64,000 nucleotides of DNA from Candidatus Thiodiazotropha sp. (ex Monitilora ramsayi) (GCA_025655575.1 JAHXIP010000002.1:1-64000), one strand, 5' to 3'. Counted from the stretch's first letter, positions 38,058-48,094 are shown. Program-made: numbers and translations. Notes: generated from the letters alone by a model not told the origin.

Positions 38058-38088
38058 AAAGCCGACCCCAATGGGTCGGCTTTTTTTT
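38058..38088 (+). terminator. Rho-independent terminator of the sulfur globule gene
   Basis: AAAGCCGACCC and GGGTCGGCTTT pair perfectly around a 4-base loop (CAAT) and run directly into eight T residues. It lies 22 bases after the stop codon. This is the clearest terminator in the window. Confidence 0.95.
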
Positions 38089-38211
38089 GCCCTTAATAAG
38101 GCATTGCGCTACAAAAGACTTTAAATGACTTGATCCTGATCAATATTATCTGGAAGATATAGACCGTCAGCCCACTGTTGGCAAACAGATCCATCATGCT
38201 GGAGCCTCTCC

Positions 38212-38970
38212 TTGACTAACCGAAAAGTGGTTTCGTTCGAAAATATCAAGGTCGCCTGCAAAAATTGCAGTCTTTCCACACTATGCCTTCCCATGGGCCT
38301 AAGTCCGGAAGATGTTGAGCGGCTCGACACCATCATCAAACGTGGACGGCCCTATCATCGGGGTGATCACCTCTATCGTGGAAGCGACAAGTTCCACAGC
38401 CTGCGTGTTATCACCAGCGGCTCGGTTAAAACCTACACACCCAATGAAGATGGTGGTGAGCAAGTGCTTGGCTTCCATCTGCCGGGGGAACTGATCGGGC
38501 TCGACGCTATCCAGGATAATCATCACAACTGTTCCGCCGTTGCACTGGAGACAACAGCCGTCTGCGAAGTCCCCTTCAGCCAGCTCGAATCCCTGAGTAG
38601 CCTGATGCCCAGCCTGCAACATCAGATGTATCGCTTGTTGAGCCGGGAGATCGGACAAGAGACGGAGATGCTCACCCTGTTGGGTAAAAAGAGCGCAGAG
38701 GAACGCCTGGCCACCTTCCTGCTGAGCTTCTCCGAGCGCTTTAAACAGCGGGGATTCTCACCAAGCGATTTCTTCCTTAGCATGTCGCGGCATGAAATCG
38801 GCAACTATCTCGGATTGGCTGTAGAAACAGTTAGCCGTCTCTTCACGCGTTTTCAGGATGAAGGTTTGCTACAGGTTGAGCGCAAGCATGTCCAGCTGCT
38901 TGATCTACCTCGACTCTACGACATCGTGCAAGGTACAGACAGCATCAAATCCAACCAGTCACGGGTCTAA
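38212..38970 (+). CDS. fnr: Fnr/Anr-type oxygen-sensing transcription regulator, 252 aa
   Basis: The N-terminus has the cluster-binding cysteines CKNCSLSTLC (Cys pattern C-x2-C-x5-C), and a fourth cysteine lies in NHHNCSAV (about residue 103). A cNMP-type beta roll, dimer helix and C-terminal helix-turn-helix (SRHEIGNYLGLAVETVSRLFTRF) follow. The [4Fe-4S] form binds TTGAT-N4-ATCAA sites under low oxygen. The start is TTG 38212, supported by GGAG 8 bases upstream; the nearest ATG (38196) is out of frame and stops at once. It lies between the sulfur globule gene and dnaQ. Confidence 0.94.
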   Translation: MTNRKVVSFENIKVACKNCSLSTLCLPMGLSPEDVERLDTIIKRGRPYHRGDHLYRGSDKFHSLRVITSGSVKTYTPNEDGGEQVLGFHLPGELIGLDAIQDNHHNCSAVALETTAVCEVPFSQLESLSSLMPSLQHQMYRLLSREIGQETEMLTLLGKKSAEERLATFLLSFSERFKQRGFSPSDFFLSMSRHEIGNYLGLAVETVSRLFTRFQDEGLLQVERKHVQLLDLPRLYDIVQGTDSIKSNQSRV

Positions 38971-38996
38971 CACTTCCTGACCAACCTGACGGAGCG

Positions 38997-39704
38997 CTAA
39001 TCTGTCTTGGACCAGAGACAGGATGCTCCCATAGCAACGAGAATATTCTCGTGTGCTGCCAATTCCTCAGGATTGGCGCTGACCACCTTTAATGGTGGCC
39101 GCCCAGCCGGCAGTCGCCGGATTCCATCGACGGCACTCTCTCCGCCAGCACCCTCTCCGACACCCACATCCAACCTGAGCGCTGTCTGCCCACCTGTCAT
39201 CATCAGATAGACATCTGCCAATATCTCGGCATCCAACAACGCACCATGCAGCTCACGGTGGGAGTTGTCGATATCGTAGCGTTTACAGAGGGCATCCAGG
39301 CTGTTTCTCTGACCGGGGTGCATCTTCTTGGCCATCACCAGGGTGTCGGTCACGGCACAGAGATCCCCCACTTTGTCATTGGCTCCCATCCGAAGCAGTT
39401 CGTGATTGAGAAAGCCGACATCGAACGGAGCGTTGTGGATGATCAGCTCGGCACCGCGGACATAGTCCAGGAAATCGATTACCACATCGGCAAAATGCGG
39501 CTTGTCCATGAGAAACTCATTGGTGATGCCGTGGACCTCTACCGCACCGGCATCGATCTCCCGATCAGGCTGCAGATACTGATGAAAGTTGTTGCCGGTC
39601 AGTCGTCTATCGACCATCTCGACACAACCGATCTCGATAATCCTATGTCCCTGCTCCGGCTCAAGACCCGTGGTTTCCGTGTCGAGCACAATCTGCCGTA
39701 TCAT
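38997..39704 (-). CDS. dnaQ: DNA polymerase III epsilon subunit (3'-5' exonuclease), 235 aa
   Basis: This is a DEDD-type proofreading exonuclease. It shows [20 protein letters not shown] (first catalytic Asp and Glu), the FxPHPF-like [16 protein letters not shown] region and the HxAxxD-type [14 protein letters not shown]. It acts in the replisome core with alpha and theta. The ATG overlaps the rnhA stop by 4 bases. Note that rnhA and dnaQ run in the same direction here, unlike the divergent E. coli arrangement. Confidence 0.97.
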   Translation of the reverse strand: MIRQIVLDTETTGLEPEQGHRIIEIGCVEMVDRRLTGNNFHQYLQPDREIDAGAVEVHGITNEFLMDKPHFADVVIDFLDYVRGAELIIHNAPFDVGFLNHELLRMGANDKVGDLCAVTDTLVMAKKMHPGQRNSLDALCKRYDIDNSHRELHGALLDAEILADVYLMMTGGQTALRLDVGVGEGAGGESAVDGIRRLPAGRPPLKVVSANPEELAAHENILVAMGASCLWSKTD

Positions 39705-40141
39705 CCGCCGATCTCCTCAATGCCCCTATTCGCCAGGCTATCCGCCAGTTCGTTCTCTGGATGTCCCGAATGGCCCTTGACCCAATGCCAGGTGACGTCG
39801 TGCTTTGCCACTTCCAGATCGAGCAACTGCCAGAGGTCGGCATTTTTAACCGCCTTCTTGGCTGCCGTCTTCCAGCCGTTTCTTTTCCAATTATGAATCC
39901 ACTGGGTGATACCGTTCTTGACATACTGGGAATCGGTAGTCACCCGTACCTGGCTCTTGCGTCTAAGCCCTCGCAACCCCTGGATCACCGCCATTAATTC
40001 CATACGGTTATTGGTCGTCTCCCGTTCACCGCCGTAGAGCTGCTTTTCATGTTTGCCGTAGCGCAATAGCACCCCCCAACCGCCAGGGCCTGGGTTGCCT
40101 TTACAAGCGCCATCGCTAAAAATCTCAACGGATTGCATCAT
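39701..40141 (-). CDS. rnhA: Ribonuclease HI, 146 aa
   Basis: This enzyme degrades the RNA of RNA-DNA hybrids. The catalytic acidic residues appear in [17 protein letters not shown] (Asp), [11 protein letters not shown] (Glu) and [11 protein letters not shown] (Asp), with the basic handle [11 protein letters not shown] and WVKGHSGH. The length is typical. It overlaps dnaQ (4 bases) and the upstream methyltransferase (17 bases), so the three genes are co-translated. Confidence 0.97.
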   Translation of the reverse strand: MMQSVEIFSDGACKGNPGPGGWGVLLRYGKHEKQLYGGERETTNNRMELMAVIQGLRGLRRKSQVRVTTDSQYVKNGITQWIHNWKRNGWKTAAKKAVKNADLWQLLDLEVAKHDVTWHWVKGHSGHPENELADSLANRGIEEIGG

Positions 40142-40910
40142 TCACCCTACTACTACTTCTCGCTGTGGGCTCGGCCGCCGCCGGCAGGACCCGTTTTTTG
40201 ACTCGCCACTTCTTCATACGAATCGGTGTCACAGTAACCGTTCTCTTCACAGCCTGCATCACATAAACCCCCCCCAACATCGGCCAGACACGCCTGCCGA
40301 GGGATTCCATGAAAGCCAGCTTCTGCATCACCGCCTGATTGTGAAAAGGTGGACGATAGTTAAGATAGATCACGTATTCCAGGTCAAAGCCCAGGAGTGA
40401 GAACCAGTCCTGTACCCGCCGGTAGCTGAAGAAATGACTGCACCAAGGCATGTTCCCCGAACGCCTTCGAAACAGACGACCTACGCCCCACTGACTCCAG
40501 GGGTTGAATCCACTCAGCAGCACTTTACCCTCCGGAATCAACACCCGTTCCACCTCCCTAACCAGTTGATGGGGATTCTGGGAGAAATCCAATGTATGCG
40601 GCAGGATAACGCCATCGATGCTGTCACTGGCCAGCGGCAGGTATCGTGGATCAGCGGAAAGATCGATCTCCGACTGCCCGATCCCTCTATCCAAAACGAT
40701 GCGATTGCGTGCCGGGCACTGCTTCAAAAGGTCAAATCGTGGGCTCGGCGAACCGATTTGGATGACATGGTAGCCGAAGATCGCAGCCGCCTTTTCCTGC
40801 AGACAGGCCTGCTCCTGTGCCAGAAGATGACGTCCCAAACGGCTCTCGAACCAAAATTCAAGCTGTTTTTGCTGGCAACATCCCAGTTTGAAGTCCTTGT
40901 TTGTATTCAT
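40125..40910 (-). CDS. Class I SAM-dependent methyltransferase (YafS-like position), 261 aa
   Basis: The protein has a Rossmann-type methyltransferase core: acidic patch around [27 protein letters not shown] and [29 protein letters not shown]. It resembles the methyltransferase found beside rnhA and dnaQ in many Gammaproteobacteria (YafS in E. coli); the substrate is unknown. ATG 40910 ([10 protein letters not shown]) is my preferred start, though none of the candidates has a strong ribosome site and the open frame reaches 40958. A basic C-terminal tail overlaps rnhA. Confidence 0.88.
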   Translation of the reverse strand: MNTNKDFKLGCCQQKQLEFWFESRLGRHLLAQEQACLQEKAAAIFGYHVIQIGSPSPRFDLLKQCPARNRIVLDRGIGQSEIDLSADPRYLPLASDSIDGVILPHTLDFSQNPHQLVREVERVLIPEGKVLLSGFNPWSQWGVGRLFRRRSGNMPWCSHFFSYRRVQDWFSLLGFDLEYVIYLNYRPPFHNQAVMQKLAFMESLGRRVWPMLGGVYVMQAVKRTVTVTPIRMKKWRVKKRVLPAAAEPTARSSSRVNDAIR

Positions 40911-41092
40911 AATTAAAGACATCTGGGGTGGCAACCGATATGACTGGTAGATACCCAAAAGTACTTGGGTACAGGATCACAAAACATTCAGAGCCTTTGC
41001 GTTTCAGGAGATGACAAGATGGAAATGATACGCAGCTCTGATACTATTTTCCTCCGATTCGCAGTCTATCGACAACCACTAACGCTATCGAA

Positions 41093-42751
41093 ATGCCGTA
41101 TCAAAAATTATCTCTACTCTCTATGAACCTCATTTTCGCCTGTCTGTTCACTGCCTGTCAGTCACTACCCAGCGGGGAGAGTCAGCCTTTGGTTGAGAAT
41201 GCACCGCTCTCACCGGTAACCTTAGCGGTGGTTCAGGCTCAGTCCAGCCTCCCGAGTGAGCAGCTGAGTGTAGATAAAATACCGTCGGTGGCCGAGCAGC
41301 TGCAAACGGTGGTCGATGAACTACCAATAGAAATCCCTCCGCAGGACCTTTTGTCAAGGATGGTAGCGGGATTCTCTCTCACCTGGTCCGAGGACAAGCG
41401 GGTCTTGCAGGAACTCAACTGGTATCGCAATCACCAAAGCTATATCGATCGTATACAGGCGCGAGCGGAACCCTACCTGCACTTCATTCTGGAAGAGATC
41501 GACAAGCGGGGCATGCCTGCCGAGATCGCCCTGCTTCCGGCAGTGGAGAGTGCATTTAGACCTTTTGCCTACTCTCACGGCCGAGCCGCCGGCATGTGGC
41601 AATTCATTCCCTCCACGGGACGTATCTACGGCCTTAAGCAAAACTGGTGGTATGACGGCAGGCGGGACGTTGTCTCCTCGACCCTTGCCGCCTTGGACTA
41701 CCTGCAGGCGCTGAGCAAGCAGTTCGACGGTGACTGGGAGCTGGCGCTGGCGGCATACAACTCCGGGGGCGGTACGGTGAGAAGAGCTATGCGCCGTAAT
41801 ACGAAACACGGCAAACCGACCGATTTCTGGTCCCTCAAGCTGCCGGATGAGACCAGTGCTTACGTACCGCGCCTGCTGGCACTGGCAGAGATCTTCCGCA
41901 ATCCGGATAAACACGGGGCCGTTGTCCAAACTTTCCCCGATGAGCCCTACTTCACGACTGTTGGTTTAGAATCCCAACTGGATCTTGCCCTGGCAGCCGA
42001 GATGGCTGATCTTCCCATACAGGATCTCTACCTGCTCAATGCCGGATTCAACCGCTGGGCTACGGACCCGGATGGCCCCCATCGCCTCAATCTGCCCATC
42101 GATAAGGTGGACGGCTTCAAGGAAAAACTCGCTGCGTTACCACCGGAAAAACGCCTGACCTGGAAGCGTTACAAGATCAAGAGCGGCGACTCGCTCAGTG
42201 TCATTGCCAGCAAACACAACACCACCCCTAAATTGCTGCGTCAGGTCAACAAGCTCAGAGGCAATAACATTCGCGCAGGCAAACACCTGCTGATTCCTGT
42301 CTCGAGCAAGGCGTTCGAGCACTACGTCTACAGCGCAGAGCAGCGGAAAGCGAATATTCAGAACAGAGCACGAAAGGGCAGCAAGCAGCACTATGTGGTT
42401 AAATCCGGCGACAGTCTCTGGACCATAGCCCGAAGACATAACGTCAGTTATAAAAAGCTTGCCAAGTGGAATGGCATTGCGCCGGGAGACCCGCTCAAGA
42501 CCGGTCAAAAGCTGGTCATCTGGGTTAAAAAAGCCCCGTCTTCCAAACTGTCGCTACTCGACCTGCAGCCCAGCGGCACACAAAGCTCCCTGCGCTACAA
42601 GGTCAGGCAGGGCGATTCACTCTCTCGCATTGCCCAGCGTTTTAAAGTCTCCATCGCCGATCTGAAGCGCTGGAATACCCTTGATGGAAAATATCTACAA
42701 CCAGGACAACGACTTAAACTCTATGTCGATGTCACCGAACAGACCCTCTGA
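41093..42751 (+). CDS. mltD: Membrane-bound lytic murein transglycosylase D with three LysM repeats, 552 aa
   Basis: A lipoprotein-type signal ends in LFTACQS, placing the protein in the outer membrane. The SLT domain has the catalytic Glu in LLPAVESAFRPFA (about residue 147), then GRAAGMWQFIPSTGRIYGL and LALAAYNSGGG. Three LysM peptidoglycan-binding repeats follow at about 362-405 (KSGDSLSVIA), 433-480 (KSGDSLWTIARRH) and 502-547 (RQGDSLSRIAQRF). It cleaves the glycan strand, giving 1,6-anhydroMurNAc ends. It is divergent from the methyltransferase gene. Confidence 0.96.
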   Translation: MPYQKLSLLSMNLIFACLFTACQSLPSGESQPLVENAPLSPVTLAVVQAQSSLPSEQLSVDKIPSVAEQLQTVVDELPIEIPPQDLLSRMVAGFSLTWSEDKRVLQELNWYRNHQSYIDRIQARAEPYLHFILEEIDKRGMPAEIALLPAVESAFRPFAYSHGRAAGMWQFIPSTGRIYGLKQNWWYDGRRDVVSSTLAALDYLQALSKQFDGDWELALAAYNSGGGTVRRAMRRNTKHGKPTDFWSLKLPDETSAYVPRLLALAEIFRNPDKHGAVVQTFPDEPYFTTVGLESQLDLALAAEMADLPIQDLYLLNAGFNRWATDPDGPHRLNLPIDKVDGFKEKLAALPPEKRLTWKRYKIKSGDSLSVIASKHNTTPKLLRQVNKLRGNNIRAGKHLLIPVSSKAFEHYVYSAEQRKANIQNRARKGSKQHYVVKSGDSLWTIARRHNVSYKKLAKWNGIAPGDPLKTGQKLVIWVKKAPSSKLSLLDLQPSGTQSSLRYKVRQGDSLSRIAQRFKVSIADLKRWNTLDGKYLQPGQRLKLYVDVTEQTL

Positions 42752-42862
42752 CAAGAACGCTTTCCATTGACCTGCATCAATGGAATACCGCATTTTTTTG
42801 ACAGCCACAGTGACCTCATGAACTATCAGCCCAGTGACACAGGCTGTATTGAGGTATCGCAA

Positions 42863-43051
42863 ATGAGTGAAGATTGCCGCTTGAGAGAAGGGGTGGAGTT
42901 AAACCTGCCCGATGTAGAGAAAATCGCCCTGGGGCTCAAATCCCTGGCGGTGTACTCCATGCTTGCCTACGAACACGACGACGACCCTGAGGATCTGGAT
43001 GGGGTTGTGCAAGAGGGACTGGACGCTATCGATCGTCTCTTCACCTGCTGA
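42863..43051 (+). CDS. Small acidic protein of unknown function, 62 aa
   Basis: GAGGT lies 7 bases before ATG 42863, giving MSEDCRLREGVELNLPDVEK and a helical remainder (LGLKSLAVYSMLAYEHDDDPEDLD) ending in FTC. Upstream in-frame starts (ATG 42818, TTG 42767) lack ribosome sites. Strongly acidic, cytoplasmic. No family is recognised. It follows mltD by 111 bases. Confidence 0.55.
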   Translation: MSEDCRLREGVELNLPDVEKIALGLKSLAVYSMLAYEHDDDPEDLDGVVQEGLDAIDRLFTC

Positions 43052-43340
43052 CCCACTTAAAGGACTTGAGCAAATACCTTTAGCACCTATTGCTGAAGAC
43101 CCACCTCTATCCTTTCATCGATACACCAGCAGATAGCCAGCTGGACCTATCGGATGAAGATTGTTCCAGCACCGCTCCAGACAAATATCTCTGGCGTGTG
43201 GTCATATGCCCTAAAAATAGCTCATTTCGCACAATTCCCCAATCAGTTTAAAACTGTATCCTCATGTTTTTAAAGGATTAAATTCTTGGCATATCTCTTG
43301 ATGAGAGAAATAGCACACCACTATGCCGAGGATGAGGATC

Positions 43341-44186
43341 ATGTACAAAATAAAGCCAATACAAGTGGGGGCCCTAGTACTTGCCCTATTCATGACGCAA
43401 TCTGTTTTCGCAGCACCGCGCGTCGTCGTCAGTCTGCCTGCCATCCACTCTTTGGTGGCCAATATCATGCATGGCGTGGGGGAGCCTGTTCTTCTTTATG
43501 ATCATGAGAGTAACACCGCAGACACCCTGGACCCATTTCAAAAAAGTGAGCTTTTGATTGCTGACCTGGTGATATGGATCGGGGCGGGCCTTGAAACATC
43601 GCTCTCAGACATGCTGGATCACACACCACCGCTGGAAAGCCGGTCCATGACGCTGTCCAGAACGATTCCACTGCTTTTAAAAAAGAATTTCGACGGCATT
43701 GCCGATTCACGCCAAATCTCACGAGATTTGAAATTCTGGAGCGATCCAAAGCTCGCCATCATGGCTGTCAGGCAAATCACACCGAAACTGGTTCGTATCG
43801 ACCCGGATAATACAGAGCGCTATTTGGATAACGAAATCATGCTCCTCAAGCGAATCAAGTCAATGACCCATGAAATCGCATCCAGTTTCTCTTCCCTTGA
43901 ACCAATACCGGTAATCGTAGCCGCTCAATTTGACCAGTACTTCAACAACCGCTTCATCCCGAACCTAAAAAATGGATCAACCCATGACGGTGAGTTACTT
44001 AAAGTTGCCGGCGTCCAAACAAACCCATGCCCTAACCTGATCGATCAGGAACAACTGACTGACCATGGACCAGACCAATATTTTGAAACCATGAGGCTAA
44101 AGACAAAGAGGATTCAAAGCTGCGCAGCCAAGTTCAGCCGCAAAAAAGTTGCGAACACCATCAGTAAAAAAGACAAATCGGGTTAG
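43341..44186 (+). CDS. Orphan ZnuA-like periplasmic binding protein with altered metal ligands, 281 aa
   Basis: A signal peptide (LVLALFMTQSVFA) precedes a cluster A-I metal-binding fold: VVVSLPAIHSLVANIMHGVG, the LIADLVIWIGAGLETSL segment, and FWSDPKLAIMAVRQI followed by IDPDNTERYL. The usual DPHxWLDP histidine is replaced (LKFWSDP), and the later HDAFGYF segment reads AQFDQYF, so at least two zinc-ligand histidines appear lost. There is no histidine-rich loop and no permease or ATPase next door. The start is ATG 43341 behind GAGGATGAGGATC. It may bind something else or be a degenerate paralogue. Confidence 0.82.
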   Translation: MYKIKPIQVGALVLALFMTQSVFAAPRVVVSLPAIHSLVANIMHGVGEPVLLYDHESNTADTLDPFQKSELLIADLVIWIGAGLETSLSDMLDHTPPLESRSMTLSRTIPLLLKKNFDGIADSRQISRDLKFWSDPKLAIMAVRQITPKLVRIDPDNTERYLDNEIMLLKRIKSMTHEIASSFSSLEPIPVIVAAQFDQYFNNRFIPNLKNGSTHDGELLKVAGVQTNPCPNLIDQEQLTDHGPDQYFETMRLKTKRIQSCAAKFSRKKVANTISKKDKSG

Positions 44187-44195
44187 GGCCTCTTG

Positions 44196-44219
44196 AGGAA
44201 ATGCAGGGAAGCATTTCCT
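44196..44219. terminator. Hairpin between the convergent ZnuA-like gene and fbpC
   Basis: AGGAAATGC (44196-44204) and GCATTTCCT (44211-44219) form a perfect 9-bp stem with a 6-base loop between two converging stop codons. Terminal T-runs are absent, so termination strength is uncertain. Confidence 0.5.
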
Positions 44220-44237
44220 ATGAGCAAACGTCAGGCT

Positions 44238-45287
44238 CTAATTTTCCAATGGATAGGCCACCGGATGGTCGATGTGCAACCTGACACCGATCTTTTCGCC
44301 AATGGCATGGTCATGATGACTCTGTACAAGACAGAGAATCTCACTGCCGTCGTCCAGCAACAAGGTATAGAGATACTCCGCTCCCTGAAAAACCTTTTCG
44401 ACCACTTCCAACTGAAATTTGCTGGCATCATCATGGATAACATCGTCGGGACGTAGAAGTAACTCCACCGCCTGCCCCTGACTGACCTCATTGACGAACA
44501 AACCCTTGAAAGATCCCAGTGCGGTTTCTACGTGCCCACCCGCCAGTACCCGTCCGGGAATCATGGCTCCCTGACCGATAAAGTCAGCCACAAAACGATC
44601 CTGGGGTGTGTGATAAAGATCGTAGCCGGCATCCCACTGCCGTAGGCGACCTTCGCCCAATACACCGATGGCATCGGCCAGGGCGAATGCCTCCAACTGA
44701 TCATGCGTCACCAGAATGGCAGTCACGGACTCACGCTTGAGAATCTCTCTCACCTCTCTCGCCAATTGCTCTCGCAGTTCCACATCGAGGCCGGAGAAGG
44801 GTTCATCCAGGAGTAGGATATCGGGCCGTGGCGCCATGGCGCGAATCAATGCCACCCTTTGTTGCTGCCCCCCCGAGAGTTGATGGGGGTACTTTTTCTG
44901 TAGACCGGCCAATCCCACCAGGTCCAGCAGTTCTGCGGCTCTGCCATGTCGCTGTTTACCACTCTGTCCTCTAAGACCGAAGGCGACATTCTGCTCCACT
45001 GTCAGGTGGGGATAGAGTGCAAAATCCTGGAATACCATGCCGACCCGCCGCTTCTCGGGTGCCAGGGTGGCACCGGGGTGGGAGACCGATCTGCCATGTA
45101 GCAGAATCTCACCGCCCGTCAGGGGTTCGAAACCGGCAATGGCTCGCAATAGACTGGTCTTGCCGCAACCACTGGGACCGAGCAGACAGCCGATATCACC
45201 CTGCTCCAGATCGAAGCTGACCCCACGTACCACTTCTTGTTTGCCGTAGCTGACGCTGGCATGTTTGACTTCAAGCTGTTTCTGCAT
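44238..45287 (-). CDS. fbpC: Iron(III) ABC transporter ATP-binding protein, 349 aa
   Basis: This ABC ATPase has Walker A GPSGCGKTSLLRA (about residues 37-49), the signature LSGGQQQRVALIRA (about 136-149) and Walker B DILLLDEPFSGLD. A C-terminal TOBE-like regulatory domain follows (from about 240). It powers import through the FbpB permease. It overlaps the end of fbpB by 17 bases. Substrate assignment to ferric iron rests on the neighbouring FbpA and the Fur-like box. The fbpB-fbpC coupling means the operon order is A-B-C. Confidence 0.93.
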   Translation of the reverse strand: MQKQLEVKHASVSYGKQEVVRGVSFDLEQGDIGCLLGPSGCGKTSLLRAIAGFEPLTGGEILLHGRSVSHPGATLAPEKRRVGMVFQDFALYPHLTVEQNVAFGLRGQSGKQRHGRAAELLDLVGLAGLQKKYPHQLSGGQQQRVALIRAMAPRPDILLLDEPFSGLDVELREQLAREVREILKRESVTAILVTHDQLEAFALADAIGVLGEGRLRQWDAGYDLYHTPQDRFVADFIGQGAMIPGRVLAGGHVETALGSFKGLFVNEVSQGQAVELLLRPDDVIHDDASKFQLEVVEKVFQGAEYLYTLLLDDGSEILCLVQSHHDHAIGEKIGVRLHIDHPVAYPLEN

Positions 45288-46950
45288 GACGCGACCGGGT
45301 AATGGAACGGCTCAACAGCACGACGGGCAGGATACCGACCAGCACAATCGTCAGGGCGGCATAGGAGGCATCGGCCAGCCGTTCATCCGACGCCAGCTCA
45401 TAGGCCCGCACCGCCAGGGTGTTGTAGTTAAAGGGGCGCAGAATCAGGGTCGCAGGCAGTTCTTTCAAGACATCCACAAAAACCAACAGCAGCGCTGTCA
45501 TCAGACTGCCTTTAAGCATCGGGATGTGGACACGACTTACGATCTCACCGGAGCCGGTGCCCAGCGAGCGGGCAACCTCATCCATAGTCGGGCGTATCTT
45601 GCCCAAGCCGGCCTCCACCGTCTGCAACGAGACCGCCAGGAACCGGACCAGATAGGCAAACAACAAAGCCACCAAGGTGCCACTAAACAGCAACCCCGTT
45701 GACCAGCCGAACTGCTCTCTCACCCAACCATCCAGGGCATTGTCAAATGCGGCAAAGGGTATCACCACTCCCACTGCGATGACTGTTCCCGGAATGGCGT
45801 AACCCATCCCGGCCACCCTGACCGACAGCTGGACCGGCCAACTGCCATACAGGCGTTTTCCGTAGCTGAGAAAGAGTGCCAACAGCAGGGCCAACAGTGA
45901 AGCCCCACCCGCCAACAGGAGGCTGTGAGTGATCAGACTGAGAAAGCGGCCGTCCAGACTCTCTTCAGCGGTCGTCAATGCCCACCAGAGCAGTTGACCC
46001 GCCGGCAGAAGAAATCCGAAGAACAGTGCGCCCATGCAGATCAGAAAGGCCATTGAGGACTGCTTCCAATTCAACTGAAAGCGGGTCAACGTTTGATGGC
46101 GCTGGGTTGTGTGGTGATATCGTGCATGTCGTCGTGAACCCTTCTCAATGATGATCAACGCAAAGACGACCAATAACAACAACGCTGAGAGTTGTGCCGC
46201 GGCAGCGGCATTATTCAGCCCGAACCAGGTGCGGAAGATGCCCGTGGTGAAAGTGGAAACACCGAAATATTGCACAGTACCGTAATCGGCCAGGGTTTCC
46301 ATCAACGCCAGCGACAAGCCTGCGACGATTGCGGGTCTGGCCAAAGGCAAGGCGACTGAAAAAAAAGTCCGCCAGGGACCGTTCCCCAGGGTACGGCTGA
46401 CATCCAGTACACAGATCGATTGGCTGAGAAAGGCTGCACGGGTCAGCAGATAAACATAAGGGTAGAGTACCAGCGACAACATCAGTGCTGCCCCCTCCAA
46501 CGAACGGATCTCCGGAAACCAGTAGTCACCGTAGGACCATCCGGTCCAATCACGCAGCAGGGTCTGCACGGGTCCGGCAAAATCGAACAAGCCCGTATAG
46601 GTGTAGGCGATGATATAGGCCGGAATCGCCATGGGTAGCAGTAACGCCCATTCAAACAGGGCGCGCCCGGGAAACTGACACATGCTGGTGAGCCAGGCGG
46701 TACTCACGCCCAACATCAGGACACCGATCGCCACACCCACCATCAACAAGAGTGAATTGCTGACGTAATCCTGCAGTACGGTATCTGCCAGGTGTCGCCA
46801 GACCTCCCCTGCAGGCTCAAAGAGATAAGAGAGTACCAGCAGCACCGGAACCGACAGCAACAGCGCTATCGCAACCACACTGATACCCCAGGCATTCACA
46901 CGGTGTGAGATACCCGATGGGCTGATAGTTTTCTCAACGGCTTCTTGCAT
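45271..46950 (-). CDS. fbpB: Iron(III) ABC transporter permease (fused two-domain), 559 aa
   Basis: About twelve transmembrane segments in two homologous halves, each with a binding-protein-dependent permease loop (SRTLGNGPWRTFFSVALPLARPA, about residue 190; ARSLGTGSGEIVSRVHIPML, about 485, the EAA-type contact with the ATPase). This fused form is typical of FbpB/SfuB. I take ATG 46950 (MQEAVEKT) as the start; an in-frame GTG at 46971 lacks a ribosome site. It lies 64 bases after fbpA. Confidence 0.93.
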   Translation of the reverse strand: MQEAVEKTISPSGISHRVNAWGISVVAIALLLSVPVLLVLSYLFEPAGEVWRHLADTVLQDYVSNSLLLMVGVAIGVLMLGVSTAWLTSMCQFPGRALFEWALLLPMAIPAYIIAYTYTGLFDFAGPVQTLLRDWTGWSYGDYWFPEIRSLEGAALMLSLVLYPYVYLLTRAAFLSQSICVLDVSRTLGNGPWRTFFSVALPLARPAIVAGLSLALMETLADYGTVQYFGVSTFTTGIFRTWFGLNNAAAAAQLSALLLLVVFALIIIEKGSRRHARYHHTTQRHQTLTRFQLNWKQSSMAFLICMGALFFGFLLPAGQLLWWALTTAEESLDGRFLSLITHSLLLAGGASLLALLLALFLSYGKRLYGSWPVQLSVRVAGMGYAIPGTVIAVGVVIPFAAFDNALDGWVREQFGWSTGLLFSGTLVALLFAYLVRFLAVSLQTVEAGLGKIRPTMDEVARSLGTGSGEIVSRVHIPMLKGSLMTALLLVFVDVLKELPATLILRPFNYNTLAVRAYELASDERLADASYAALTIVLVGILPVVLLSRSITRSRHAETA

Positions 46951-47014
46951 ATCCAAGCCTAACGCACACACAGGAAGGAGGCAGGGGTGGTGGCCTCCTA
47001 TTAAAACCTAGCTT

Positions 47015-48040
47015 TTACTTCCAGCCGGCTCGATCCATCAGACGTACCGCATCCGGGTTTAATTCACCAAGCCTGCCCATGTTAAGGGTATCCATCTTGA
47101 ATTCACCCCAGGATTTAAGCAGATCCCCAGGCTCCACGTCACTGCGCACGGGATACTCACCATTGGTCTTTGCATACCATGCCTGGGAATCTTTACTGAC
47201 CAGGTACTCAAGCAGTCTGATGGCGTTCTCCCTGTTTTTTGCCGCCAGCGTCACAGAGGCGCCACTGATATTGAAATGGGCACCACGTGCCTGCTGATTC
47301 GGCCAGTAGACAGCCATCTTCTCGGCAGCCTCTCGCTGTGCCGCATCCTTGGAGGTCAACATACCTGCCAGATAATAGGTATTCGCAATAGCGATATCGC
47401 AGATACCGGCAGCAGCTGCCTTGATCTGGTCTCGATCACCACCTTTGGGGGGACGGGCAAAATTCTTCACCAATGCACTGGCCCACTGCTCTGTGGCTTC
47501 CACGCCATTCGCCGCAATCATTGAGGCCACCAGTGATTGATTGTAGATATTGTTCGATGAACGGATACAGATATTACCCTTCCACCCCGGGTCGGCTAGT
47601 GACTCATAAGATGACAGGGTCGATGGTTCAACCTTCCCCTTCACGTAGAGAATGGGACGCGCACGCAATGACAGACCATACCAGTGACCTTCCGGGTCAC
47701 GAAAACTAGCTGGAACGAGTTCGTTCAATACAGACGAATCAACTGCCTGTGTCACACCTGCCCGCTTTGCACGATGGAGCCGACCTGCATCTGTGGTGAT
47801 CAGCAAATCTGCCGGGGAATTCCGCCCCTCACTCTGCAGACGCTGCAGCAGGGCATCAGCCTTGCCGGTCACCAGATTGACGGTAATTCCCGTCTCCTCA
47901 GTGAACTGGTCAAGCACCGGCTTGATCAACTTCTCCTTACGGGCGGAGTAGAGATTGACCTCTTCCATCCCGAGTGCCAGGGTAGGTGCCAAAAGGCATA
48001 GTGACAGCAATAGATAGGTAAGTTTTGATGGAAATGACAC
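47015..48040 (-). CDS. fbpA: Iron(III) ABC transporter periplasmic binding protein, 341 aa
   Basis: A signal peptide (LTYLLLSLCLLAPTLALG) is followed by the FbpA/FutA-type fold: VNLYSARKEKLIKPVL, FTEETGITVNLVTGKADALL and the iron-site tyrosines in IANTYYLAGM (about residue 225). It captures Fe3+ in the periplasm for FbpBC. The start is best at GTG 48040, since GGAGG stands 6 bases before it; the open frame reaches TTG 48061. A Fur-like box lies upstream at 48095-48113. Confidence 0.93.
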   Translation of the reverse strand: MSFPSKLTYLLLSLCLLAPTLALGMEEVNLYSARKEKLIKPVLDQFTEETGITVNLVTGKADALLQRLQSEGRNSPADLLITTDAGRLHRAKRAGVTQAVDSSVLNELVPASFRDPEGHWYGLSLRARPILYVKGKVEPSTLSSYESLADPGWKGNICIRSSNNIYNQSLVASMIAANGVEATEQWASALVKNFARPPKGGDRDQIKAAAAGICDIAIANTYYLAGMLTSKDAAQREAAEKMAVYWPNQQARGAHFNISGASVTLAAKNRENAIRLLEYLVSKDSQAWYAKTNGEYPVRSDVEPGDLLKSWGEFKMDTLNMGRLGELNPDAVRLMDRAGWK

Positions 48041-48094
48041 GGCCGGCCTCCAGAATTGCAATCCGATGGGAACAAGATCCCGTAATATTTACTT

